Of a DNA stretch of 12,888 nt, positions 1 through 5,321 are shown piece by piece; the first letter of the stretch is position 1, and every line of letters begins with the position of its first letter. The position numbers and the translations under genes are program-made. The stretch covers positions 1-12,888 of the forward strand of contig JAGGTL010000005.1 of NCBI GenBank assembly GCA_021163805.1, given 5' to 3'. This stretch comes from Candidatus Aenigmatarchaeota archaeon. Its GTDB lineage: Archaea > Aenigmatarchaeota > Aenigmatarchaeia > QMZS01. Below the pieces are notes generated by a model, which was given only the letters and a program-made list of their open reading frames with translations, was not told the origin of the DNA and did not search any database.

Positions 1-1300
1 TTCCGTTGTTTCCGTATTTTGAATAATCTGTCGCCGTGTTTCCATTTTCGTTGAAGGTCATTCCAAGTTTCAAGTTATCATATGTTCCGCTGTAGATTGG
101 GTTTGAGTTTCCTGCCTCAGACATAAAAGTGTAGTTGGTTCCGTTCCAGTTGAATTTGAATGTATCGAGATTTCCGTCCTGGTCGTCTATTGTGATATTT
201 ACTTCGGTCCAGCTTCTGTATATGGTTGTTCCGTTTTCTTCTGTAGGAGAGACAAAACTCAGTTTCGGAGTTACATTTACATTTAGAATTCTCGGACTCT
301 CCGCCGTATAATTAGTTGTATATGCGGAGTTTCCGCCAGTATCATTCGCCCATCCATAGTAGGTATAACTTCCACTTTTAACTAATCCCGTAACATTACT
401 ATAAAATCTCCATTGGGTTGAGTTGTATTTCTGGAATTCCGAAAGGTAGTGCATTTTTATTTCATCCTCACTTAAGGCTCGGTTGTAGATGCGGACTTCG
501 TCTATTGTTCCGTTGAAATATCTGTTTAAACCTTCATATTGTCCAATTAAAACATCATTTGTATTGGAATCAATAGTGCCCGTAGTTCCTATATCTTTAG
601 TTAAATTTGCTTCTACTCCGTTTATGTAAATTTTGAATGATGTAGAATTATTGTAAATTCCAGCTATATGATACCAGGTATTTAGAGATAAGGTTTGATT
701 TGCTTCTACAAATTTTCCTATATTGTCATGATAGATTGCCATTACAACTTCGTGTTTTGTCGCATTAAAATATAGACTATATGCGTCTTTTTTAGCAACT
801 ATTCTTGGAAGATTATTTACCCAGGCGTCAATTTTAACCCACGCCTCAATCGTAATCTCATCGGTAATATCTAAACTTGAATCATTCCCGCAATTAACAT
901 AATCATCCACTCCATCAAAATCTAAAGCAGAACCGAATTTTCCATTAGTTGTCCAAGTTGCTCCGTGAATTGTTCCGTTATTTCCATATTCCGAAATATC
1001 CACGGCATAGGTAGAATTTTCTCCAATCGCAGAATTGTTGTTGAAGTTCAGGGCTAAAACCAAAGAATCATCATAAAAAGTGTAGTTGGTTCCGTTCCAG
1101 TTGAATTTGAATGTATCGAGATTTCCGTCCGGGTCGTCTATTGTGATATTTACTTCGGTCCAGTTTCTGTATATGGTTGTTCCGTTGGGTTCTGTTGGCG
1201 GGACAAAATTAATTGTCGGTGATGAAAAAGTCGGAGAAATGAATATAAGTCCCACTGCAAAAAACATTAGTATAGCCCCCAGCATGTTTTTTCCTCTCAT
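1..1300 (-). CDS. Secreted LamG/Ig-like repeat surface protein (C-terminus beyond the window)
   Basis: 433 residues are visible and the gene continues past the left edge. Residues about 7-26 form a hydrophobic signal or anchor segment after MRGK. An Ig-like beta module (about 28-75) follows, then a LamG/concanavalin-type jelly-roll (about 80-275, with family-typical phrases LDFDGVDDYV, IEAWVKI, NGTIDEVRIYNRALS), then another Ig-like stretch with a GWANDTGGNS signature (about 295-345). The whole module restarts at residue 356 with a period of exactly 317 residues. Many N-X-S/T sequons suggest heavy N-glycosylation. LamG folds commonly bind glycans or mediate adhesion, so a cell-surface binding role is likely; the ligand is unknown. 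The start overlaps the upstream stop as ATGA (1297-1300), implying translational coupling. Met6 is an alternative start. Confidence 0.85.
   Translation of the reverse strand, partial: MRGKNMLGAILMFFAVGLIFISPTFSSPTINFVPPTEPNGTTIYRNWTEVNITIDDPDGNLDTFKFNWNGTNYTFYDDSLVLALNFNNNSAIGENSTYAVDISEYGNNGTIHGATWTTNGKFGSALDFDGVDDYVNCGNDSSLDITDEITIEAWVKIDAWVNNLPRIVAKKDAYSLYFNATKHEVVMAIYHDNIGKFVEANQTLSLNTWYHIAGIYNNSTSFKIYINGVEANLTKDIGTTGTIDSNTNDVLIGQYEGLNRYFNGTIDEVRIYNRALSEDEIKMHYLSEFQKYNSTQWRFYSNVTGLVKSGSYTYYGWANDTGGNSAYTTNYTAESPRILNVNVTPKLSFVSPTEENGTTIYRSWTEVNITIDDQDGNLDTFKFNWNGTNYTFMSEAGNSNPIYSGTYDNLKLGMTFNENGNTATDYSKYGNNG
125..235 (-). repeat. 111-bp direct repeat, copy B (inside surface protein gene)
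   Basis: This block matches 1076-1186 at a constant offset of 951 bp with only two mismatches (positions 180 and 213). It encodes the Ig-like segment around NGTTIYRSWTEV. Conservation at the DNA level well beyond that of the flanking module points to recent duplication or gene conversion. Confidence 0.9.
1076..1186 (-). repeat. 111-bp direct repeat, copy A (inside surface protein gene)
   Basis: Partner of 125-235, identical at 109 of 111 positions. Copy A encodes DDPDGN where copy B encodes DDQDGN. The 951-bp spacing equals 317 codons, so the reading frame is preserved. Confidence 0.9.
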
Positions 1301-1779
1301 ATTACGATGTAAGAGTCCATCCACAGCTCCCAGTAGCTCATTCCCAAACCTCCAACAGATAAAGAAGATTCTATTACAGTTCCGTTTGTATAGTTTACAT
1401 ACCGGTAATGATCTCCTTCGCTCCAAGACAGATTTGAGTAAACTGTCTGGGTTGTGTTTGCCGAAACATTTGTAGAATAATCTACTGGGTTTCCATCTAA
1501 ATATAGAGTACAGTTCACGACGCCTGTTAGAGAACCCGTATGGTTATAGACGAACTGCAATGAATTATTATTCTGATTAATAATTGTGTTGTTTTCTGGA
1601 GATATGAGATGAACAGTATATCCCATAGGGTTGCTGATTACTTCTGTTATTCCAATATATAAAATAAGTGCAACCATAAAACATAAAATAAAACCAAGAT
1701 TTCGCATTCTCAATATATTTTTGGAATTTAAAACATCTCTATAGATAGAGTTTTCAGAATAATAAATTATTATTTTCAT
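1297..1779 (-). CDS. Membrane-anchored, sequon-rich Ig-like extracellular protein
   Basis: 160 residues from the ATG at 1779, chosen because GGTGG (1784-1788) precedes it and a TATA-like box lies about 40 nt upstream; the frame is open further upstream but only from a weak TTG. A short cytoplasmic N-terminus (about 1-27) is followed by a transmembrane segment (about 28-48, LGFILCFMVALIL) and a beta-rich outer domain with the archaeal Ig-like opening SPENNTI and LYLDGNPV. About nine N-X-S/T sequons fall between residues 63 and 134, suggesting dense N-glycosylation. The gene ends in an ATGA overlap with the LamG protein downstream, so the two are probably made together at the cell surface. Specific function unknown. 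Confidence 0.75.
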   Translation of the reverse strand: MKIIIYYSENSIYRDVLNSKNILRMRNLGFILCFMVALILYIGITEVISNPMGYTVHLISPENNTIINQNNNSLQFVYNHTGSLTGVVNCTLYLDGNPVDYSTNVSANTTQTVYSNLSWSEGDHYRYVNYTNGTVIESSLSVGGLGMSYWELWMDSYIVI

Positions 1780-1783
1780 TTTT

Positions 1784-1824
1784 CCACCAATATAAGTTAT
1801 ATGTTCTATTATTGAATATAAAAG
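1784..1824 (-). promoter_or_regulatory. TATA-like box and ribosome site for the two surface-protein genes
   Basis: On the minus strand a CTTTTATATT box (1815-1824) lies about 40 nt before the ATG at 1779. Transcription would start near 1793, leaving a short leader that contains GGTGG at 1788-1784. The arrangement fits an archaeal promoter serving both coupled surface genes. Inferred from sequence only. Confidence 0.5.
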
Positions 1825-1908
1825 CATAATATTTATTTTTTTTATTTCAAGTAAGTTAAAGAGCCTACAGTTCCTCAAATCTTTTTTACAACCGACCTGA
1901 ATTCTTTT

Positions 1909-2247
1909 TTACTGAATATTTTCAAGCTTGTTTTCAATAAATTTTAGCAGAGCCTCTTTTACGGTTCCGCTACTTCTATAAACCTTTATATTAAATCGAT
2001 CTAAAACCATGGAAGCTCTTGGACCAATGTTTCCGGTTATTACGGAATTGACTTTTTTTTCTGCAACACTCTGAGCAGCGGAAATACCTGCCCCTCCAAT
2101 TTGCTTTGCACTTTCATTTTTTATTGCTTCGGTTTTTTTAATTTTTTTATTTTCAATCTCGGCGAAGATAAAGTAGGGACACCTTGCAAAAACGGGACTA
2201 ACTTCGCTGTCTGTATCTTTTCCCATTGAAGTTACGGCTACTTTCAT
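1909..2247 (-). CDS. NifX/NifB-C-terminal-type protein (dinitrogenase iron-molybdenum cofactor family)
   Basis: 112 residues, the usual size of a single-domain Nitro_FeMo-Co (PF02579) protein. Family features are the N-terminal strand MKVAVTSMG, SPVFARCPYF, the GGAGIS loop and VITGNIGPRA. Family members bind iron-sulfur or FeMo-co-type clusters during nitrogenase maturation, but many archaeal stand-alone members sit in genomes without nitrogenase and their role is unknown. No nif structural gene is present here. The start at 2247 is chosen because its ATG overlaps the stop of the DUF134 gene as ATGA (2244-2247) and the conserved domain begins there; an 11-residue upstream extension would only duplicate DUF134 coding sequence. 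Likely translated by coupling with the DUF134 gene. Confidence 0.85.
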   Translation of the reverse strand: MKVAVTSMGKDTDSEVSPVFARCPYFIFAEIENKKIKKTEAIKNESAKQIGGAGISAAQSVAEKKVNSVITGNIGPRASMVLDRFNIKVYRSSGTVKEALLKFIENKLENIQ

Positions 2248-2690
2248 GCTCTCGTCATCATGGTTCCGCATTTTGGACATTTATGCTGATAACAGGGCAC
2301 TCCTCTCTGATGCGGTATTTTAGTTCCGCATTTTGGACAAATGCATTCTCCGCCCGGTCCAAATCCAAAGCCGCCCATTCTTCCCCTTCCAGGTCTAGTT
2401 ACTTCTGCCATAATATAATTACCTCCTTTTATTTTAATTGCCTTTCCGTTCACAATTGCATCTGCAACCTTCTTTCTTGCTGAGGAGAGAATCCTGTTAA
2501 AAGTTGGTTGTGAAATGTTCATTTTTCTTGCCGCCTCTATTTGACTCAAATTTTCCAGATCTTTCAACTTGAGGGCTTCAAATTCAACCACAGTTAAAAT
2601 TAATTCCTCGGATTTTCCCGTTCCCTTGGGAATAAAATAATCTACAATTGGCAATCCCCTTACTCTTCTAAATCTTATTGGCCTTGGCAT
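2244..2690 (-). CDS. DUF134 HTH DNA-binding protein fused to a C-terminal zinc ribbon
   Basis: 148 residues. Residues 1-92 match DUF134 (PF02001): MPRPIRFRRV start, then a helix-turn-helix of the sigma-70 region 4/YlxM kind (about 49-75, LSQIEAARKMNISQPTFNRIL). Residues 94-148 are a glycine/arginine linker and a zinc ribbon with CPKCG at 118-122 and again at 138-142, plus Cys116, His127, Cys133 and His136. DUF134 proteins are predicted transcription factors. The zinc ribbon resembles small proteins found near NifX-type genes, and its position before the NifX-like gene fits that. There is no ribosome site before the first ATG, but a strong GGAGGT lies inside the gene before Met94, so a separate 55-residue zinc ribbon may also be made. 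Its own cluster promoter is an obvious candidate target. Confidence 0.85.
   Translation of the reverse strand: MPRPIRFRRVRGLPIVDYFIPKGTGKSEELILTVVEFEALKLKDLENLSQIEAARKMNISQPTFNRILSSARKKVADAIVNGKAIKIKGGNYIMAEVTRPGRGRMGGFGFGPGGECICPKCGTKIPHQRGVPCYQHKCPKCGTMMTRA
2409..2426 (-). promoter_or_regulatory. Internal ribosome site and ATG at the DUF134/zinc-ribbon junction
   Basis: On the minus strand a perfect GGAGGT (2426-2421) is followed after 9 nt by an in-frame ATG (2411-2409). Initiation here would give a 55-residue zinc-ribbon protein (2411-2244). The same bases encode IKGGNYIM in the fused protein, so the motif could be coincidental. Confidence 0.5.
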
Positions 2691-2705
2691 TTTTTAATTA
2701 TTTGC

Positions 2706-2733
2706 AAAACAAAAATAAAAAAAAGAAAAACAA
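2706..2733 (-). terminator. T-rich tract between the DUF5320 and DUF134 genes
   Basis: On the minus strand this tract reads as near-continuous T with few interruptions, starting about 35 nt after the DUF5320 stop. Archaeal RNA polymerase often terminates at oligo-T, so it may end or thin out transcription before the DUF134 gene (start 2690). It lies just ahead of a start that lacks a ribosome site. No stem-loop is seen. Confidence 0.4.
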
Positions 2734-2767
2734 TCACCAAGCGAATCTATTTTGTTTCTTCCCGCAC

Positions 2768-3112
2768 TCATTTTTTCATTTTTTTGAGTTTTTCTTCAAG
2801 GGCTTTTAATTCCTCCTGAATCGCCATTTTTTCATTCTCAATTGCTCTTATCTCTTCCTGCAAGTATCTCCTTTCTTCTTCGAGCATCTTTAGTTCATCT
2901 TCTTTTGTTAAGTTTGCCTGTCTCGCAACTGGCTGATAAACTGGAAAAAATCTCCTGAAACCAAAACCTCTTCTAAATCCCAATCCAAGCCCTCTTCCAA
3001 ATCTAATCCCAGGATTCATACAACCTGGGACACTGTATCCTGCACAATAACCCGCACCTCTTCCAGTCATGGGACCAAGACCCAAAGGTCCCGTTCCATC
3101 TCCTCTAGGCAT
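2768..3112 (-). CDS. DUF5320 family protein: Gly/Arg-rich N-terminus and C-terminal coiled coil
   Basis: 114 residues from the ATG at 3112, chosen because GGTGA (3122-3118) lies 5 nt upstream and the family's conserved opening MPRGDGTGP begins there; in-frame GTG and ATG codons at 3121 and 3118 are alternatives. Residues 1-25 carry the hallmark GPMTGRGAGYCAGY with one Cys, followed by another Cys (PGCMNPG). The middle (about 36-58) is rich in Gly, Arg and Phe. About residues 68-114 form a charged heptad helix (KEDELKMLEEERRYLQEEIR...) that should be a coiled coil. The biochemical role is unknown. Genes of this family recur beside NifX-type and DUF134 genes, as here, suggesting a shared metal- or Fe-S-related process. 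It is the first gene behind the paired palindromes. Confidence 0.8.
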   Translation of the reverse strand: MPRGDGTGPLGLGPMTGRGAGYCAGYSVPGCMNPGIRFGRGLGLGFRRGFGFRRFFPVYQPVARQANLTKEDELKMLEEERRYLQEEIRAIENEKMAIQEELKALEEKLKKMKK

Positions 3113-3125
3113 ATTCATCACCCAT

Positions 3126-3141
3126 ATGAATATATATTCAT
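3126..3141. promoter_or_regulatory. Palindromic operator-like site, promoter-proximal
   Basis: ATGAAT-ATAT-ATTCAT; the symmetry extends to a perfect 18-bp palindrome (3125-3142). It sits between the predicted transcription start (about 3147) and the GGTGA site of the DUF5320 gene. It recurs 56 bp upstream with 17 of 18 bases the same, which argues for a dimeric regulator site and not chance AT-richness. Confidence 0.65.
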
Positions 3142-3168
3142 AATAGTATTTATAGTTTTCGGTTATCT

Positions 3169-3180
3169 TAAATATATAAT
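3169..3180 (-). promoter_or_regulatory. TATA-like box of the DUF5320 cluster promoter
   Basis: The minus strand reads ATTATATATTTA. Transcription would begin near 3147, about 35 nt before the ATG at 3112. The box lies between the two palindromes, with the distal one abutting the expected BRE side. Confidence 0.5.
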
Positions 3181-3181
3181 A

Positions 3182-3197
3182 ATGAATATAGATTCAT
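3182..3197. promoter_or_regulatory. Palindromic operator-like site, promoter-distal
   Basis: ATGAAT-ATAG-ATTCAT, the twin of 3126-3141. It directly abuts the TATA-like box on its upstream side, where a bound protein would block TFB/TBP. The pair brackets the core promoter, typical of repressor control; the regulator is unproven, but the DUF134 protein in the same cluster is the closest candidate. Confidence 0.65.
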
Positions 3198-3226
3198 AAA
3201 ACATTTCAAAAAAGAGGTTACCTTCC

Positions 3227-3266
3227 AAGAAGGATAAAATTTATTTTTCCTTACAGAATCCTTCTT
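3227..3266 (-). terminator. Inverted repeat downstream of the TyrRS gene
   Basis: Perfect 9-bp arms AAGAAGGAT (3227-3235) and ATCCTTCTT (3258-3266) are separated by 22 nt, just past the TyrRS stop (3278). A nested 5-bp arm (3221-3225 with 3229-3233) could form an alternative hairpin. It may mark the 3' end of the uS2-TyrRS transcript. There is no clean oligo-T after it, so the termination role is tentative. Confidence 0.3.
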
Positions 3267-3277
3267 TATTGCCCGTT

Positions 3278-4378
3278 TTATTGACTGTTAATTTTTGTTA
3301 TTTTTGCTTGCCTAACAACTTCCAATAATTCCTTAGCCTTTTTATTTTTCTCAAAATATCTTCTTACTGGTTCAAGAATTTTTATTAATTCTTCTGCAAC
3401 CGCATTTTTCAAATCTAAAGGATGAAGTTTTCCCTCTTTATATGTTTTTTCTAATTCTTCAAAATTATGAAATTCCATATTTCCGCCAAATTTTGATGGT
3501 CTTTCTATTTTAAAAGTTTCCACTTCTCTGAAGATGATGTGCTTGCAAATATCAATTATTGGATTATATTCAATTACTTTCGTAGGGCAGAAAGCATTGT
3601 TGATTTTTTCTCTAATATTTTCTGGTTTGTCATAAATCCACACAGAAGTTTTTGGTTTTGATTTACTCATTTTGCAACTTACCAAAACTTCTTTTTCCTT
3701 ATCCTTCGGAATTGGCCAGACGGAAGGTTGAACTAAACCCTGCAACAAATGATGATGGACACAAATTGGCTTCCAGAATCCTATTTTTTTACCCAATTCT
3801 CTTGCAACAACATTTGCTTTTCTCTGATCCATACCAAGTTGGCAAATATTTACATCAAATTGAAAAATATCTGCAACCTGCATCGGAGTATACAATAAAT
3901 CAGATATTTTCGTTCCTTCAGATTCTTTTCTACCCATTATTTCCAAAGTTCTCTTTCCTCTTGCTATTGTCATATTCTTTGCAACTAAAATTGTTTTTTT
4001 CCAATAATCTAAATCATTATAAACTTCGTCTGCAAAAATAAATTCGACTTTATCTTCTGGTACGCCAAGAGCAATCCAAGAGTGTTTAAAATGTTCGGCC
4101 GCCTTTTTTATTAAATCTAAGTCCCCACCAAGCTTATTGTTTATCCACGCATGCCAGGTTGCTAGATATACCTTAAATTTTATTCCAGCTTTTATAAAAT
4201 CTTTCATTTTGTAAGCACAAATCAAACCAGTACCTAAATGGACCATGCCTGAAGGTTCAAAACCATCATAAGCAACCGGATGCTCATTTGTCTGAAGCAA
4301 TTCTCTCAGTTCTGCTATGGTTATAGTTTCTTCAGTTGGAGATTTCAAAATTAAATTAATTTTTTCTTCTAAATCCAT
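3278..4378 (-). CDS. tyrS: Tyrosyl-tRNA synthetase (archaeal type)
   Basis: 366 residues, within the archaeal/eukaryotic TyrRS range. It charges tRNA-Tyr with tyrosine in the cytoplasm. The class I signatures are HLGT (47-50, the HIGH box) and KMSKS (236-240). Tyrosine-pocket residues known from the Methanocaldococcus jannaschii enzyme align at constant offsets: Tyr37, Tyr163, Gln167, Asp170 and Gln185 correspond to its Tyr32, Tyr151, Gln155, Asp158 and Gln173. The segment MQVADIF...GMDQRK separates it from TrpRS. The C-terminal part (about 270-360) is the short archaeal anticodon-recognition helical domain. It starts 2 nt after the uS2 stop without its own ribosome site, so it is probably translated from the uS2 transcript. 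Confidence 0.95.
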   Translation of the reverse strand: MDLEEKINLILKSPTEETITIAELRELLQTNEHPVAYDGFEPSGMVHLGTGLICAYKMKDFIKAGIKFKVYLATWHAWINNKLGGDLDLIKKAAEHFKHSWIALGVPEDKVEFIFADEVYNDLDYWKKTILVAKNMTIARGKRTLEIMGRKESEGTKISDLLYTPMQVADIFQFDVNICQLGMDQRKANVVARELGKKIGFWKPICVHHHLLQGLVQPSVWPIPKDKEKEVLVSCKMSKSKPKTSVWIYDKPENIREKINNAFCPTKVIEYNPIIDICKHIIFREVETFKIERPSKFGGNMEFHNFEELEKTYKEGKLHPLDLKNAVAEELIKILEPVRRYFEKNKKAKELLEVVRQAKITKINSQ

Positions 4379-4380
4379 AA

Positions 4381-4941
4381 TTACTCTTTTCTCATAAACT
4401 CTTCCAAAGGTATTTTCTTCTCTTTTTTTAATTTTCTCATTTCATTTAAAATAAGCCAAAGTGAGAGGCCTATTGCATATTTGTTTGAGGTGTTCAATGG
4501 AATGATCAGATCAACTCCCGAAACATCTGAATTCGTGTTGCAAAAAGCAAGAACGGGAATTCTGTTTATGTTTGCCTCTTGGATGGCATTCCGGTTTTCA
4601 TCAACATTCGTTACAAATAAAACCTCTGGCTCAAAATATTCTTTATTATGCGGATTTGAAATAATGCTGGAAGTATAATTTGAGATAACTTTTGCTCCCG
4701 TAAATTTTCCAAATTTCTCGCAATATTCTTCATCTAATTCCGTACCTGTAATTAGAAAATTCTTATCCAGCAAAAATCTGACTGCAATTCTTATTCTTTC
4801 GTCTATTTTGTGAATGCTGAACATATTTCTACCTGCCGGTGTTTTCCAAGAGATGAATCTCTCCAATTTTTTGTTTTTACTCATCCCTCCTCTATTCACT
4901 TTATATTTTATATACTCACTTCTGGGAATTAAAAGTTCCAT
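4381..4941 (-). CDS. rps2: Small-subunit ribosomal protein uS2 (archaeal)
   Basis: 186 residues, slightly short for archaeal uS2 (about 200). Family features are LLIPRSEYI at the N-terminus, IHKIDERIRIAVRFL (about 43-57), TGAKVISNYTSSIISNP, PEVLFVTNVDENRNAIQEA, IPVLAFCNTNSDVSGVDLIIPLN and a C-terminal LSLWLILNEM helix. uS2 binds the 16S rRNA head/platform junction late in 30S assembly. Odd point: the usual AGVHIGT motif near residues 12-18 reads YKVNRGG here. No ribosome site precedes the ATG, and only 22 bp separate it from divergent eL31, so the mRNA is probably leaderless or has a very short leader. In many archaea uS2 sits near rpoK; here they are about 2.5 kb apart and on opposite strands. 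Confidence 0.93.
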   Translation of the reverse strand: MELLIPRSEYIKYKVNRGGMSKNKKLERFISWKTPAGRNMFSIHKIDERIRIAVRFLLDKNFLITGTELDEEYCEKFGKFTGAKVISNYTSSIISNPHNKEYFEPEVLFVTNVDENRNAIQEANINRIPVLAFCNTNSDVSGVDLIIPLNTSNKYAIGLSLWLILNEMRKLKKEKKIPLEEFMRKE

Positions 4942-4995
4942 AACTTAAATTTAAAAATAATTTATGGCAGAGGAATACGAGAGGATTTATATAAT
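4942..4995. promoter_or_regulatory. Compact divergent promoter region between uS2 and eL31
   Basis: Only 22 bp (4942-4963, A/T except one C) separate two divergent start codons. A good TATA-like TTTATATAAT for uS2 lies at 4986-4995, inside the eL31 coding region. A weaker ATTAAAAG for eL31 lies at about 4927-4934, inside uS2. Each promoter therefore seems to lie within the opposite gene. No ribosome site is present on either side. Confidence 0.4.
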
Positions 4996-5221
4996 CCCCC
5001 TAAGAAAGGCTAAAAGAAAAGAAAGAAGCAGAAGAGCAGACGCTGCAATCAAAATAATAAAAGAATTTTTAAGAAGACATATGAAAGTGGAAGAAGTCAA
5101 ATTAGACAATAAAATAAATGAATTTGTGTGGGAACGAGGAAAACATAAGATTCCAAGCAAAGTCAAAGTAAAGGTAAGAAAAAGAAAAAATCTCGCAGAG
5201 GCAAATCTTCTTGAAGGTTGA
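4964..5221 (+). CDS. rpl31e: Large-subunit ribosomal protein eL31
   Basis: 85 residues, the normal size of archaeal L31e. The opening ERIYIIPLRKA, the helix RRADAAIKIIKEFLRRHMKV (about 24-43), then NEFVWERGKHKIPSKVKVKV are diagnostic. eL31 is an archaeal/eukaryotic protein near the exit of the 50S peptide tunnel. It is usually followed by aIF6 and accompanied by eL39; neither is present here. The 100 bp that follow (5222-5321) hold only a 14-codon open stretch and the AT-rich upstream region of the next gene. Confidence 0.95.
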   Translation: MAEEYERIYIIPLRKAKRKERSRRADAAIKIIKEFLRRHMKVEEVKLDNKINEFVWERGKHKIPSKVKVKVRKRKNLAEANLLEG

Positions 5222-5321
5222 TATTTTTTGGATTTTTAGGATGAAAATAACAGATAGAGAAGGCACAGGGAGAAATATTCCTTAAAAAGACCAGATATTA
5301 TTAATAATTAAAAGATATATT

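Noticed and set aside
1086..1475. 129-codon plus-strand frame opposite the surface-protein genes
   Set aside because: It is antisense to two well-supported genes with signal/anchor segments, sequons and the LamG fold, and its translation has no recognisable domain.
1780..1878. 33-codon N-terminal extension of the small surface protein from a TTG
   Set aside because: It would cross the TATA-like box and the GGTGG ribosome site, which fit the ATG at 1779.
2248..2280. 11-residue N-terminal extension of the NifX-like protein
   Set aside because: It lies entirely in the DUF134 coding region; the ATGA overlap and the conserved MKVAVTS start favour 2247.
1909..2690. Nitrogen-fixation operon
   Set aside because: Only a NifX/NifB-C-terminal-type domain is present, with no nifH, nifD, nifK, nifE, nifN or radical-SAM NifB, and such stand-alone proteins are common in non-fixers.
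3121..3277. CRISPR or riboswitch in the region with repeated motifs
   Set aside because: Only two short palindromes and one inverted repeat occur, without regular spacers or a conserved aptamer core; an operator/promoter explanation is sufficient.
5241..5285. 14-codon frame between eL31 and the histone gene
   Set aside because: Too short, no conserved sequence, and it does not resemble eL39, which might be expected near eL31.
5236..5290. C/D box sRNA in the eL31-histone gap
   Set aside because: A near match to box C is present but no CTGA box D at a suitable distance and no C'/D' pair.
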